Notes: generated from the letters alone by a model not told the origin. 64,000 nucleotides of DNA from an uncultured Planococcus sp. (GCA_947502505.1 CANNAE010000003.1:124001-188000), one strand, 5' to 3'; counted from the first letter of the stretch, positions 1 through 8,507 are shown. Made by a program: numbers and translations.

Positions 1-135
1 ACGGTCGTCACGGGGATTTATCAAGGCATCAAGGTCGGCGCCTTCGATAACGAGAGCCATTACCGGGAAGCAGTTGGAAGAGAACATCAATCCTGGGAAG
101 CTTATTTTGATAGCGTCCGGCCAGAAACCAACTGA
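1..135 (+). CDS. C-terminal end of an unidentified protein
   Basis: Frame 1 is open from the window edge to a TGA at 133-135 and encodes 44 residues ending in FDSVRPETN. The gene starts outside the window. The fragment is rich in charged and aromatic residues, with no membrane segment and no motif I can name. No terminator is obvious in the 74 bases before the convergent GNAT gene. Coding is likely because the frame is open with a normal codon mix, but the family cannot be assigned from this piece. Confidence 0.5.
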   Translation, partial: TVVTGIYQGIKVGAFDNESHYREAVGREHQSWEAYFDSVRPETN

Positions 136-209
136 CTCTTTGGCGGTGAATAGATAAACCCCCATCCAGGCAGCCTGCTCATAGAGAGGCGCTGTCTGGA
201 CGGGGGGCA

Positions 210-653
210 TTACAAGGACAGCTTCATCGCAAGGCCGTCTTCATTTTGTTCAAGCTGTTCAAATCCGGCTTTTTCATACACGCGGATTGCGGCTTTATTG
301 GCGGGTTCGACGGTTAACATAACACTATGCAGCTCCGTTTGATAATGGCGGCGCCCGAAGTCGATTCCTTGTCTTACGTAATCGGCTCCAAAACCGCGGC
401 CGATCAGCTCCGGCTTTAAAGCTAAACCGATTTCGAGCGCATCATCTGCCACGGCGAATTCAAACAATCCGGCTGGCTGTCCATCCGCCAAGGCCACAAA
501 CCCATCGCAACCGCCGGGACCGATCAATTGGCCGGTTTCCTCCATTGATTTGAAATAAGGCGTCATCAGGACTTGTTCCACAAAGCCTTCGTAATTCCAC
601 GAATCAATCTCCTTCAGATAATCCATGGTCATGGGGGTAAATTGAAATTCCAA
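210..653 (-). CDS. GNAT family N-acetyltransferase
   Basis: Cytoplasmic acetyl-CoA-dependent N-acetyltransferase of unknown substrate, about 147 residues. The fold signature is clear: a beta strand ending in EIGLALKPELIGRGFGADYV, where the RGFGA stretch is the Q/R-x-x-G-x-G/A acetyl-CoA pyrophosphate loop, followed by LTVEPANKAAIRVYEKAGFE, the typical motif B region. A TTG at 651-653 is chosen as start because GAGGAG lies 10 bases upstream. The frame stays open to an ATG at 686, but that codon has no ribosome site. The gene stands alone, divergent from the metallophosphatase. Acetylation is expected from the family; the substrate is unknown. Confidence 0.8.
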   Translation of the reverse strand: MEFQFTPMTMDYLKEIDSWNYEGFVEQVLMTPYFKSMEETGQLIGPGGCDGFVALADGQPAGLFEFAVADDALEIGLALKPELIGRGFGADYVRQGIDFGRRHYQTELHSVMLTVEPANKAAIRVYEKAGFEQLEQNEDGLAMKLSL

Positions 654-851
654 CTGGCTTCCACTCCTCTGTCTTGAGCTCTTCATTCAAGCGATGGCGC
701 GAAAAAGCTTCTAGCCATCTGCTGTCATTCATTATTAGTATACCTGTTGCTGCGGATGCCAGGCAGCAGTTGAAGGGAAATAGTTTTCCTTCCTTTTCAA
801 ACGGGAAAATCCAAAGTAGAGAGAAGATTCGAAAGCGAAGGAGTGTGTCCG

Positions 852-1526
852 GTGAAAAGAATCTTGGCGATCAGTGACATTCACGGAGAATTGGGCTTGT
901 TTAATGAACTTCTGGAAAAGGTGAAGTATGATCTTAGGGAAGACCAGCTGATTTTGCTTGGCGATTACGTGGACCGCGGTCCGGATTCAAAAGGCGTGCT
1001 GGAACGGGTCGTCGAATTGAAAGAACAAGGCGCCATCGTGCTGCGCGGCAATCACGATCAAATGATGCTAGAAGCGGCTAGAGGGGAAACCGGTGCAGCG
1101 GGAAACTGGCTGCGCAACGGGGCACTTTCGACATTGCAGAGCTATGACGCTTCTATAGAAGGGATGACGTTGCCATCGAGGGATTTGTTTTGGAAACATG
1201 TCGAGTTTTTAAAAGAAACGGCATTTTACTATGAAACGGAAGACTATCTGTTCGTCCATGCGGGCGTCCAGCCTGGAGTGCCGGTTGAACAGACAGATCC
1301 TTACGTATTGATGTGGATTCGCGATGAATTTCACCGCGGCTATTCAGGCGACAAAAAGGTCGTGTTCGGCCACACGCCGACCTTTAATTTAAGAGGGACG
1401 AACGAGACGAGTGTGTACTTTGGCGACAACCGCATCATCGGCATCGACGGCGGCGCGTTTTACGGCGGGCAGTTGAACTGTTTGGAGTTGCCGGGTGAGC
1501 GGGTGTATGTTGTGGAGAAGGGGTAA
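852..1526 (+). CDS. Metallophosphoesterase (PPP-type Ser/Thr or nucleotide phosphatase)
   Basis: Cytoplasmic metal-dependent phosphoesterase of 224 residues. The ordered motifs of the calcineurin-like superfamily are visible: SDIHGE near the N terminus, GDYVDRGPDS, RGNHD, then FVHAG and VFGHTP. These supply the Asp/His/Asn ligands of a dinuclear metal centre. The GDxVDRG plus GNHD combination fits the PrpE, diadenosine tetraphosphatase or PPP protein-phosphatase branch; substrate cannot be decided. The GTG at 852 is preferred because AAGGAG ends 8 bases upstream. An in-frame GTG at 843 overlaps the ribosome site. A paired-repeat element starts one base after the stop codon, with no conventional terminator. 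Confidence 0.88.
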   Translation: MKRILAISDIHGELGLFNELLEKVKYDLREDQLILLGDYVDRGPDSKGVLERVVELKEQGAIVLRGNHDQMMLEAARGETGAAGNWLRNGALSTLQSYDASIEGMTLPSRDLFWKHVEFLKETAFYYETEDYLFVHAGVQPGVPVEQTDPYVLMWIRDEFHRGYSGDKKVVFGHTPTFNLRGTNETSVYFGDNRIIGIDGGAFYGGQLNCLELPGERVYVVEKG

Positions 1527-1527
1527 T

Positions 1528-1613
1528 GTCCCTGTGCAAGACACAATTCGGCAGGGAAGAACCCTGCTGCAGCGGGATCTATGCACTCGCGCGTCCCTGT
1601 GCGCCACACAATT
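1528..1613 (+). repeat. Paired 21-bp repeat element 1 (65-bp class)
   Basis: Two direct arms at 1528-1548 (variable triplet AAG) and 1593-1613 (GCC), starts 65 bp apart. It begins one base after the metallophosphatase stop and ends 20 bases before the YfiT-like start. The spacer contains GCGGGAT, shared with several other members. Confidence 0.93.
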
Positions 1614-1633
1614 AGAGAAAAGAGGTTAAATAA

Positions 1634-2143
1634 ATGGATGTGAAATTTCCGATTGGGCAAATGCAAGTGCCAGATGAGGTGACAGCTGAAGAGGTCAATA
1701 AGTGGCTTGAAGAGATTGATAGCTACACGACGCGTCTTCGCGAAGTGTTGGATTCCTTAGGCGATGAGGACTTGAACAAGACTTATAGAGATGGCAGTTG
1801 GACGGTTCGCCAGCTTGTGCATCATGTGGCGGATTCGCAGTTAGCATTGTATGAGCGCCTGAAGATGGCGCTGACGGAATACCAGCCGACTGTATCTGAA
1901 TTCGACCAGGATAAATGGGCGTATTTGCCGGATAATCGCCTGCCGGTGGAAAGTTCGATCCGCGTGCTAGAAGGATTGAACGAACGGATCGTGGCGCTCG
2001 GTAACTATGTGACGGGAGCGCAATTGGATCGTGTTTTCATTCATGAAACCGATGGCGAGATCCGTGTCGCTGAAACTCTTGCGAAATTGTCGTGGCACGA
2101 GGAGCATCATCTGGCGCATATCCGGATCGCGCTGGAATTGTAG
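1634..2143 (+). CDS. DinB-like protein, YfiT/BstA type (putative bacillithiol transferase)
   Basis: A 169-residue cytoplasmic protein resembling B. subtilis YfiT, a DinB four-helix-bundle protein proposed to be a metal-dependent bacillithiol S-transferase. The start PIGQMQVP, the block WTVRQLVHHVADS and the C-terminal WHEEHHLAHI carry the His residues expected to bind the metal (HH about residue 64, HEEHH near 155). Length matches the family. AGAGGTTAAATA lies upstream as a weak ribosome site. The gene sits between two paired-repeat elements and forms no operon. The reaction, thiol transfer to electrophiles or xenobiotics, is inferred from family only. Confidence 0.82.
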   Translation: MDVKFPIGQMQVPDEVTAEEVNKWLEEIDSYTTRLREVLDSLGDEDLNKTYRDGSWTVRQLVHHVADSQLALYERLKMALTEYQPTVSEFDQDKWAYLPDNRLPVESSIRVLEGLNERIVALGNYVTGAQLDRVFIHETDGEIRVAETLAKLSWHEEHHLAHIRIALEL

Positions 2144-2145
2144 TC

Positions 2146-2231
2146 GTCCCTGTGCACGACACAATTTCGGTAGCAGGATTGTTGTAATAGCGGTGTTCTG
2201 ATACCGGAATGTCCCTGTGCGCCACACAATT
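2146..2231 (+). repeat. Paired 21-bp repeat element 2 (65-bp class)
   Basis: Direct arms at 2146-2166 (triplet ACG) and 2211-2231 (GCC), 65 bp start to start. It begins two bases after the YfiT-like stop and is followed at once by a strong terminator hairpin. Confidence 0.93.
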
Positions 2232-2237
2232 CTATCG

Positions 2238-2284
2238 AAAAAGGCCGTACCGGAAACTGAGGGGTTTCCGGTACGGCCTTTTTT
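2238..2284. terminator. Bidirectional rho-independent terminator
   Basis: A 19-20 bp stem, AAAGGCCGTACCGGAAAC against its complement, closes a 6-base loop and has A/T runs on both sides. It separates the plus-strand YfiT-like gene from the convergent exporter gene and can serve both. Confidence 0.93.
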
Positions 2285-3333
2285 CATTTTTCCGCTTCCT
2301 GGGCGGCTTTGACGCTATTTGGGTCGAAAAACTTATCGACCAAGTCGTAGATGGTGAGCAGTTCGTAGAGAATCGTGAATTCCGGTGGGAACATGGCGGG
2401 CTGCACTTGGTCGCTTCGGACAGCCTGTTTGCTGTTTTCCCAGAATAAATTGTGTATGCTGCGCAATTGCTTTTCGTGTTTTTCGCGGTCGAAATGGATG
2501 GACTGCCCGAGATCATTGGCTAGCGCGGTGACAGCTTCCATGATGATTTCCCGTTCTGCTTGCGTCCATTTGATTTCCTGGAACGGGACACGAAGCAGGG
2601 CATTCAGGTGATATTCAAAATTATCGAGGAACAGCAATTGCCGTTCCGCCATCTGCAGCTCGGCTTCCCGGTTGCGGACCCATGGGTACAGGCTTGCTTC
2701 ATCACGTTGGTAATGGATCAAGGTTTCCGTCTTGCGGATTTCACTCGTCAATTGTTTGGCGATTTTTTTGTCTTCCTGCAAGTTTGCTTCTGGGTGGAAG
2801 AGAATGGTTTGGAAAGTGTGTTCGAGCATGCTCCCGGCCCGCCCGCTAATGCTGTGGATGCTTTTTAAAATATCGGTGCTGTAGTTCGGCGGGAAGACGA
2901 GCATGTTGACGGCGGTCGAGACGACCAGGCCGATTGTCGTCGTCCCCAGGCGGATAAAGAACGAGAACAGAAAATGGTCATGGATGACTTCCACCATCGC
3001 GACGGAAGTCAAGGTGGCGACAAGCAAACCGGCATGCAGCTTAAGCCGGAAACAGACCAAAATCGTCGCGACTGCGGCGAGCGTATAGGTAATCGGGGAG
3101 TTCCCGAACAAGGTGATAAAGAGCACGGCAAAGCCCGAACCGATCGCTGAAGCGGGAAAACGGACCAAGCCTTTTTTGATCGAATCGCTGACGGTCGGCT
3201 CGATCGTGACGATGGCCGTAATGACCGCAAAGACAGGCGGCCAGTTGAACCAGACGCAAATCGTCGCTGTCAAAAAGATGGCGAGGCCGGTTTTGATTAT
3301 TCGGCTGCCGTTGAATCGTAAAGATCGCATCAT
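2284..3333 (-). CDS. Aromatic acid exporter family (FUSC/ArAE-like) membrane protein
   Basis: An inner-membrane protein of 349 residues. The first about 160 residues form tightly packed hydrophobic segments (GLAIFLTATICVWF, VFAVITAIVTIEPTV, FAVLFITLF, LAAVATILVCF, LGTTTIGLVVSTAVNMLVF). The rest is a soluble, charged, helical C-terminal domain. This matches the half-size ArAE/FUSC proteins of Bacilli (YqjA/YgaE group). The conserved IEPTVSDSIKKGL region after the second segment is typical. Transport of aromatic acids is the family hypothesis and is not shown here. An AAGGAG lies about 14 bases before ATG, rather far, so a start a few codons downstream is possible. Confidence 0.78.
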   Translation of the reverse strand: MMRSLRFNGSRIIKTGLAIFLTATICVWFNWPPVFAVITAIVTIEPTVSDSIKKGLVRFPASAIGSGFAVLFITLFGNSPITYTLAAVATILVCFRLKLHAGLLVATLTSVAMVEVIHDHFLFSFFIRLGTTTIGLVVSTAVNMLVFPPNYSTDILKSIHSISGRAGSMLEHTFQTILFHPEANLQEDKKIAKQLTSEIRKTETLIHYQRDEASLYPWVRNREAELQMAERQLLFLDNFEYHLNALLRVPFQEIKWTQAEREIIMEAVTALANDLGQSIHFDREKHEKQLRSIHNLFWENSKQAVRSDQVQPAMFPPEFTILYELLTIYDLVDKFFDPNSVKAAQEAEK

Positions 3334-3392
3334 AAAATAAGCACGGGCTCCTTTTCGTAGAATTCTGTAGTTTCAGTATATCATTCGTGTAT

Positions 3393-3478
3393 GTCCCTGT
3401 GCGCCACACAATTTATGAAGGAAAAACCTTGATTTGACGGGATTCCGTTGGCGAACAATCCCTGTGCATCACACAATT
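3393..3478 (+). repeat. Paired 21-bp repeat element 3 (65-bp class)
   Basis: Direct arms at 3393-3413 (triplet GCC) and 3458-3478 (ATC; first base A instead of G), 65 bp start to start. It lies between two divergent genes, so unlike most copies it follows no stop codon. Confidence 0.9.
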
Positions 3479-3568
3479 TTAATTGATTCCCATAAAATCG
3501 GTAAAAACTCCCAACTTCACCCAATTGAATGTTAGAATAAACACATAATTCGTGTGAGGGGTTTTGAG

Positions 3569-4369
3569 ATGACTAGAGAAAACGATAAAGTACTATCGAT
3601 CCAGAATTTGACGATGAACTATGGTGGCAAGCAAGTATTGAATGGCATCAATCTCGAAGTGGCGAGTGGTGAAATTATCGGCTATATCGGGCCAAACGGA
3701 GCGGGCAAGAGCACGACGGTGAAAATCATGCTCGGGCTGATTGATGATTACCAGGGCAAAGTGATGATTTTCGGGCAGGACATTGCATCGGGCGACCCCT
3801 CTTATAAAAAGAAAATCGGCTATGTGCCAGAAAATGCAGAGGCTTATGATAATTTAACGGCGATAGAGTATTTGGTGTTTACCGGGGAATTGTACGGCAT
3901 GGACCGGGACGCGGCGCAGGAAAAAGCGGAACGGCTGTTGGCGCAATTCGAATTGCAGGAGGTGGGGCATTCCCGGCTGTCGTCATTTTCAAAAGGCATG
4001 AAGCAAAAAGTGTTGATTACCGCGAGTTTGCTGCACGACCCGGACTTATTGTTTTGGGACGAGCCGCTCAGTGGGCTCGATGCGAATAGCATGATGGTCA
4101 TACAGGAAATCCTGGCGCAATTGGCGGCGCAAGGAAAAACGATTTTTTATTCGTCGCATATCATGGACCTGGTGGAGAAAATCAGCAATCGCATCGTGCT
4201 GCTGGTGAAAGGGGAAGTGGTGGCGGATTCGACGTTTGAAGAACTGAAAGAGATGAGCGAGGAAGGTTCGCTTTCCGGTATTTTCAATCAATTGACCGGC
4301 TTTACGGAACACCGCAATAAAGCCAAGGACTTCGTGTCGATTGTACAAGGGGACGAGGAATATGCGTGA
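3569..4369 (+). CDS. ABC transporter ATP-binding protein
   Basis: A cytoplasmic ATPase subunit of 266 residues. It has Walker A GPNGAGKST, signature region SSFSKGMKQKV (FSKGM replaces LSGGQ, usual in this drug/peptide exporter subfamily), Walker B LLFWDEP and H-loop SSHIMD. This pattern fits the CcmA/EcsA/YhaQ-like exporter ATPases. ATG at 3569 is chosen with GAGGGG seven bases upstream; a GTG at 3554 overlaps that site. It overlaps the permease gene by 8 bases, so the two are translationally coupled and presumably form one complex. Substrate unknown. Confidence 0.9.
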   Translation: MTRENDKVLSIQNLTMNYGGKQVLNGINLEVASGEIIGYIGPNGAGKSTTVKIMLGLIDDYQGKVMIFGQDIASGDPSYKKKIGYVPENAEAYDNLTAIEYLVFTGELYGMDRDAAQEKAERLLAQFELQEVGHSRLSSFSKGMKQKVLITASLLHDPDLLFWDEPLSGLDANSMMVIQEILAQLAAQGKTIFYSSHIMDLVEKISNRIVLLVKGEVVADSTFEELKEMSEEGSLSGIFNQLTGFTEHRNKAKDFVSIVQGDEEYA

Positions 4370-6011
4370 GTTTCAATCGCTGAAGTTTCTCTCCCTATTC
4401 AAAGGCATTTTTACCCGAATGGGTGTTGATTATGCGGTAATGGAAAAAATACTGCGCATCAAATTGACGATGGATGAGCGGCGCGTGCCGACGATTTTCG
4501 CCGAGAATGGCAAAAAGAAAAAAGAAGGCAATCAGTTCCTGAAATCGCTGTGGATCTACGGCTTGTACAGTTTGATCTTAATCCCGTTTTTATTGCTCGG
4601 GGAAAATTATATATATCAAGTGAGCATCGTGTTCGGCATGATCCTGTTCATCTTGATGACGTCGATGATTTCCGATTTTTCCGTGGTGCTATTGGATGTC
4701 CGGGATAAGAACATTATCCAGACCAAGCCGGTCGATAAAAAGACCATCGCGGCGGCAAAAATTGTCCACATCATGATTTACATGACGTTCGTCGCTGGTG
4801 CTTTTACAACGATCCCCTTCCTCGTCGGGCTGTTTCGGCACGGCATCGTCTTTTCAATCATTTTCTTTATCGAACTCGTCTTGACGATTTTATTAGTCGT
4901 TGTCCTGACCTCGCTGCTGTATTTATTCATCCTGCGTTTTTTCGATGGGGAAAAATTAAAAGATATCATCAATTACGTCCAGATCTTGCTGTCGGTCGGC
5001 GTGGTCGTGGGCTATCAAGTATTGATCCGGTCGTTTGAAGTTGTCGATTTGGATATGGCCTACACGTTCAGCTGGTGGCATTTTTTGATTCCGCCGCTTT
5101 GGTACGGGGCGCCGTTTGAAGTCTTGTTAAACGGCAATTCTTCGAACTATTTCATCGCCTTTACAGTGCTTGCGGTGCTGATTCCGCTGGTCGCGATTTA
5201 TGCTTATGCCAAGCTGATGCCATCCTTTGAACGCAATCTTGAAAAGCTGTTGAGCGACACGAAAACCCGCAAGAAATCCATTAATTGGCTGGATGAGGCG
5301 GGCGCTAAGTGGCTATGCCGCTCGAAGGAAGAACGCGTATTTTACCGTTTTGCCGCTTCGATGATGAAAAAAGAACGGGAATTCAAACTGAAGGTTTTCC
5401 CGGTGCTCGGGATGGCGCTGTTTTTCCCGTTTCTCTTCATTTTCACCTATTCGGTGGACGGCGGCTTGGAGGAGATTTCAGATGGCAATATGTTCATGTT
5501 CATCTATTTCTGCAATGTCATCATTCCGAGTGTGGTGTTCATGCTGAAGTTTTCAGCAGGCTATAAAGGCAGCTGGCTTTTCCGCGCGGCACCGATTGAG
5601 CGGATTTCAGCTATTCACAGCGGAACCTTGAAAGCCTTTTTTGTGAAATTGTATATTCCGATTTTCGTGTTTTTATCCTTGGTCTTTATCTGGATATTCT
5701 CAGCAAGAATTTTGCCGGACCTCGCCGCCGTTTTACTCGGCGGCTTGCTGCAAACCTTGATCACCTATAAAATCGCGAACGGCAGCGATTTGCCATTTTC
5801 CATATCCTTCGAATTTGCCCAGGAATCAGGCGGCGCGAAGATGATGGTGCTGACTTTGATCACTGGCGCATTTGTCGGCGCGCATTTCCTGGCGAACGCC
5901 TTTCATTACGGCATTTATGTGTATATTGCAGTGTTGTTGGTGGCGATGGGGATCGGCTGGCGAATGGTGTTTGCGGAAACGGGCGCTGTCCCTGTGCAAG
6001 ACACAATTTGA
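4362..6011 (+). CDS. ABC transporter permease (EcsB-like size), C terminus formed by a repeat
   Basis: A membrane partner of the preceding ATPase, 549 residues with about ten hydrophobic segments in two clusters (roughly 50-290 and 345-540). The ATG at 4362 overlaps the ATPase stop; GGACGAGG is the ribosome site. The arrangement of one ATPase with one large permease fits an exporter; substrate unknown. Odd feature: the last seven codons, VPVQDTI, and the stop region lie inside paired-repeat element 4, which begins at 5988. The ancestral C terminus was therefore probably replaced or extended when the repeat arrived. The last transmembrane segment (YVYIAVLLVAMGIGWRMV) is complete, so function may be kept. 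Confidence 0.85.
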   Translation: MREFQSLKFLSLFKGIFTRMGVDYAVMEKILRIKLTMDERRVPTIFAENGKKKKEGNQFLKSLWIYGLYSLILIPFLLLGENYIYQVSIVFGMILFILMTSMISDFSVVLLDVRDKNIIQTKPVDKKTIAAAKIVHIMIYMTFVAGAFTTIPFLVGLFRHGIVFSIIFFIELVLTILLVVVLTSLLYLFILRFFDGEKLKDIINYVQILLSVGVVVGYQVLIRSFEVVDLDMAYTFSWWHFLIPPLWYGAPFEVLLNGNSSNYFIAFTVLAVLIPLVAIYAYAKLMPSFERNLEKLLSDTKTRKKSINWLDEAGAKWLCRSKEERVFYRFAASMMKKEREFKLKVFPVLGMALFFPFLFIFTYSVDGGLEEISDGNMFMFIYFCNVIIPSVVFMLKFSAGYKGSWLFRAAPIERISAIHSGTLKAFFVKLYIPIFVFLSLVFIWIFSARILPDLAAVLLGGLLQTLITYKIANGSDLPFSISFEFAQESGGAKMMVLTLITGAFVGAHFLANAFHYGIYVYIAVLLVAMGIGWRMVFAETGAVPVQDTI

Positions 6012-6073
6012 AGAGCTAGATTCTTGATATAGCGGGATTTTGGTGTAGACCTGTCCCTGTGCGCCACACAATT
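5988..6073 (+). repeat. Paired 21-bp repeat element 4 (65-bp class), overlaps a gene end
   Basis: Direct arms at 5988-6008 (triplet AAG) and 6053-6073 (GCC), 65 bp apart. The first arm is translated as the tail of the ABC permease, whose TGA falls at 6009-6011, immediately after the arm. A terminator hairpin follows the second arm directly. Confidence 0.93.
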
Positions 6074-6074
6074 T

Positions 6075-6105
6075 GACGCATCCGCCGAAGCGGATGCGTC
6101 TTTTT
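6075..6105 (+). terminator. Rho-independent terminator of the ABC exporter operon
   Basis: GACGCATCCG and CGGATGCGTC form a 10-bp stem around a short CCGAAG loop, followed by TTTTT. It abuts the end of repeat element 4. Confidence 0.92.
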
Positions 6106-6119
6106 GCTGTGCGCTGATG

Positions 6120-6151
6120 AATTGTGTGGGAATTGTGTGGTGCACAGGGAC
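6120..6151 (-). repeat. Solitary repeat arm with a truncated tandem copy
   Basis: A full minus-strand arm lies at 6131-6151 (triplet ACC in minus reading). It is preceded at 6120-6129 by a partial copy, AATTGTGTGG. No partner arm lies within 100 bases on the same strand. It looks like a broken or rearranged element. Confidence 0.8.
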
Positions 6152-6236
6152 AAGTGGTGTGAACCAGCCCGAAAAAGGGAACGCTCTTATATAGAAGAGT
6201 AATCCTGTGAACGGATTGGAAAAGGGGAATGTTGAC

Positions 6237-8507
6237 ATGGCAGAAAAACGAGATGAAATCATATTACGCGGCCTTCGCGAAAACAACTTAAAGAATATCG
6301 ATTTGAATATCCCGAAAGAGAAAATCAATGTCTTTACGGGGCTATCGGGTTCGGGGAAGAGTTCGGTAGTCTTTGATACCTTAGCGACGGAAAGCAGACG
6401 GCAGATGACTTTGAATTATCCACTGTATATCCGTCATCAAATGCCGAGGTACGAAAGGCCACATGCGGATTTGATGCAGCATTTAAGCCCGGTGGTTGTC
6501 GTGGAACAAAAGCCGGTGCGCGGCAATTCGCGTTCGACGGTGGGCACGTATATGGATATCGATCCGTTGATCCGGCTATTGTTCTCGCGCGTCGGCAGCC
6601 CGTCGATCGGTTCGGCGACGGAGTTTTCGGTGGAGAGTTCATTCGGCAATTGCCCGGAATGTAATGGCTTCGGGGAAGTGGTAAAGCCGGATATTCAGAA
6701 AATGATCGATGAGACGAAATCGCTGCGGAATTTGGCGGTGCAATTCAAGCCTTTGGCACCACCTGGTTGGCAAGGCAGATGGATGGTGGACAGCGGTTTA
6801 TTTGACCCGGACCTGCCCATCCAGGATTACCCGGAAGACCAATACAAGCTCTTGTTGTACGGGCCACCGGAAGGCGAGCGGGTATTCGGCACGTATTATT
6901 ACAAAGAAGGCACGACGCAAATCGAATGGGATGGCATCATTCCAAGGTTTATTCGCCTGTACATCAATCGTGATCTGACGAAACTGAAGAGAACGTCCCA
7001 GGAGGATGTCTTGGCGATGTCGACGCATGGCTTATGCCCGACTTGCGAAGGTTCCGGGCTGAATCCGAAAGTGCTGGAGTGCAAAATCAATGGCTTGAAC
7101 ATCGCCCATTACGACCGTTTGGAATTAACGGAGTTGCTGGGGGAGCTGGCGAAGATCGATGACCCGATCGGCAAATCGATTGCCCAGCAAGCCCATCCGA
7201 ACGTCAAGCAACTGGTGGATTTAGGGCTTGGCTATTTGAGCTTGTCGCGCAAGATGGGAACTTTGTCAGGCGGGGAAGCCCAGCGCGTGAAAATCGCGCG
7301 CCATTTAGGAAGCAGCCTCAACAATATCACGTATATTTTTGACGAGCCGAGTGCCGGTTTGCATCCTGAGGAAATCGACATGCTGACACATATGCTGGAA
7401 AATATACGCGACAATTACAATACAGTCGTCGTCATCGAACACAATCTGGCGGTCATCAAAACGGCGGATGAAATCATCGAAATGGGGCCAGAAGCAGGAC
7501 GAGGCGGCGGCGAAGTGGTGTATCAAGGCGGGCAGGAAGGTTTGCAGAAAGCTTCCGCCATCACCGATTTGGATCACAAAGTGACCGTGAATGAACAGCC
7601 GAGAAAAGCGGAAGATACCTTCACGATCAAACACGCTTCTGATAATAATTTAAAAGATGTCAGTGTGGAAATTCCGAAGAACGCTTTGGTGTCCGTATGC
7701 GGCGTTTCCGGTTCTGGAAAAAGCTCGTTGATGTTCAGCGCCTTTACGGAAAATTATCCCGACACGATTGCGGTTGGCCAAGGCAGCATCGGCACATCCA
7801 GCCGTTCGACGCTTGCGACGTATATGGGCATCATGAGTGACATCCGTTCGATCATGGCAAAAGAAACCGGGCAGCCGGCGGGATTGTTCAGCTTTAATTC
7901 ATTGGGCGCTTGCCCGGTGTGTGAAGGTAAAGGCGTCACGACACCTAACGTCGCGTTTGCGGACCCCGTGACGGTCACGTGCGAAGCGTGCAGCGGCACG
8001 CGCTATTCCGATGAAGCTTTGTCGCATCAGTATAAAGGCAAAAACATCGTGGAGATTTTAGAGCTGACGATCGACGAAACGAACGAATACCTGGAAATGC
8101 CGAAGATCGTCAAAAAAGTAGATACCTTAAAAGATGTCGGCCTGGGCTATCTGACACTCGGCCAAACGACAGGTTCGTTAAGCGGAGGGGAAGTGCAGCG
8201 ACTCAAATTGGCGAGCCACTTGAAAAAGGAAGGGCAGATTTACTTATTGGATGAACCTTCGCTCGGTTTGCATACGCGAGACAATGCCCATCTGTTAGAT
8301 GTCTTCCAAGGGCTCGTCGACAAAGGCAATTCGGTCATCATCATCGAGCACAACCTGAACTTGATCGCGGCAAGTGACTGGGTCATCGAAATGGGCCCGG
8401 AAGGCGGAAAAAAAGGCGGCGAAGTGCTGTTTGAAGGCACGCCGAAAGACATGCTCGAAGCGGATACGCTGACGGCGAAATGGCTGAGACAGGGTGTGAA
8501 GGGGTAG
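6237..8507 (+). CDS. Short UvrA-like ABC ATPase (UvrA2 type)
   Basis: A 756-residue twin-ATPase homologue of the excinuclease damage-recognition subunit. Seen in order: Walker A GLSGSGKSS, zinc modules CPECNGFGE and CPTCEGSG, signature LSGGEAQRVK, FDEPSAGLHP, then a second set with GVSGSGKSS, CPVCEGKG plus CEACSGTRY, LSGGEVQRLK and LDEPSLGLH. Typical UvrA has about 940-960 residues; the missing 200 correspond to the UvrB-binding and other insertion regions, as in UvrA2 and antibiotic self-resistance homologues. ATG at 6237 follows AAAGGGG by 9-10 bases. No uvrB or uvrC is adjacent. Role in DNA damage or drug tolerance is inference. Confidence 0.9.
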   Translation: MAEKRDEIILRGLRENNLKNIDLNIPKEKINVFTGLSGSGKSSVVFDTLATESRRQMTLNYPLYIRHQMPRYERPHADLMQHLSPVVVVEQKPVRGNSRSTVGTYMDIDPLIRLLFSRVGSPSIGSATEFSVESSFGNCPECNGFGEVVKPDIQKMIDETKSLRNLAVQFKPLAPPGWQGRWMVDSGLFDPDLPIQDYPEDQYKLLLYGPPEGERVFGTYYYKEGTTQIEWDGIIPRFIRLYINRDLTKLKRTSQEDVLAMSTHGLCPTCEGSGLNPKVLECKINGLNIAHYDRLELTELLGELAKIDDPIGKSIAQQAHPNVKQLVDLGLGYLSLSRKMGTLSGGEAQRVKIARHLGSSLNNITYIFDEPSAGLHPEEIDMLTHMLENIRDNYNTVVVIEHNLAVIKTADEIIEMGPEAGRGGGEVVYQGGQEGLQKASAITDLDHKVTVNEQPRKAEDTFTIKHASDNNLKDVSVEIPKNALVSVCGVSGSGKSSLMFSAFTENYPDTIAVGQGSIGTSSRSTLATYMGIMSDIRSIMAKETGQPAGLFSFNSLGACPVCEGKGVTTPNVAFADPVTVTCEACSGTRYSDEALSHQYKGKNIVEILELTIDETNEYLEMPKIVKKVDTLKDVGLGYLTLGQTTGSLSGGEVQRLKLASHLKKEGQIYLLDEPSLGLHTRDNAHLLDVFQGLVDKGNSVIIIEHNLNLIAASDWVIEMGPEGGKKGGEVLFEGTPKDMLEADTLTAKWLRQGVKG

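Noticed and set aside
674..877. 67-codon frame upstream of the metallophosphatase
   Set aside because: It overlaps the GNAT N-terminal region and runs over the ribosome site of the next gene. Composition is not protein-like.
1389..1666. Short open frames through the repeats (peptides such as WRTGT, CAQGH, LCGAQG)
   Set aside because: They arise because the repeat arms happen to be open in several frames. The same peptide pieces recur at every element in different frames, with no ribosome sites.
1528..2231. CRISPR-like regular repeats
   Set aside because: Arms come in pairs scattered over 55 kb between genes, with no array, no leader and no cas gene.
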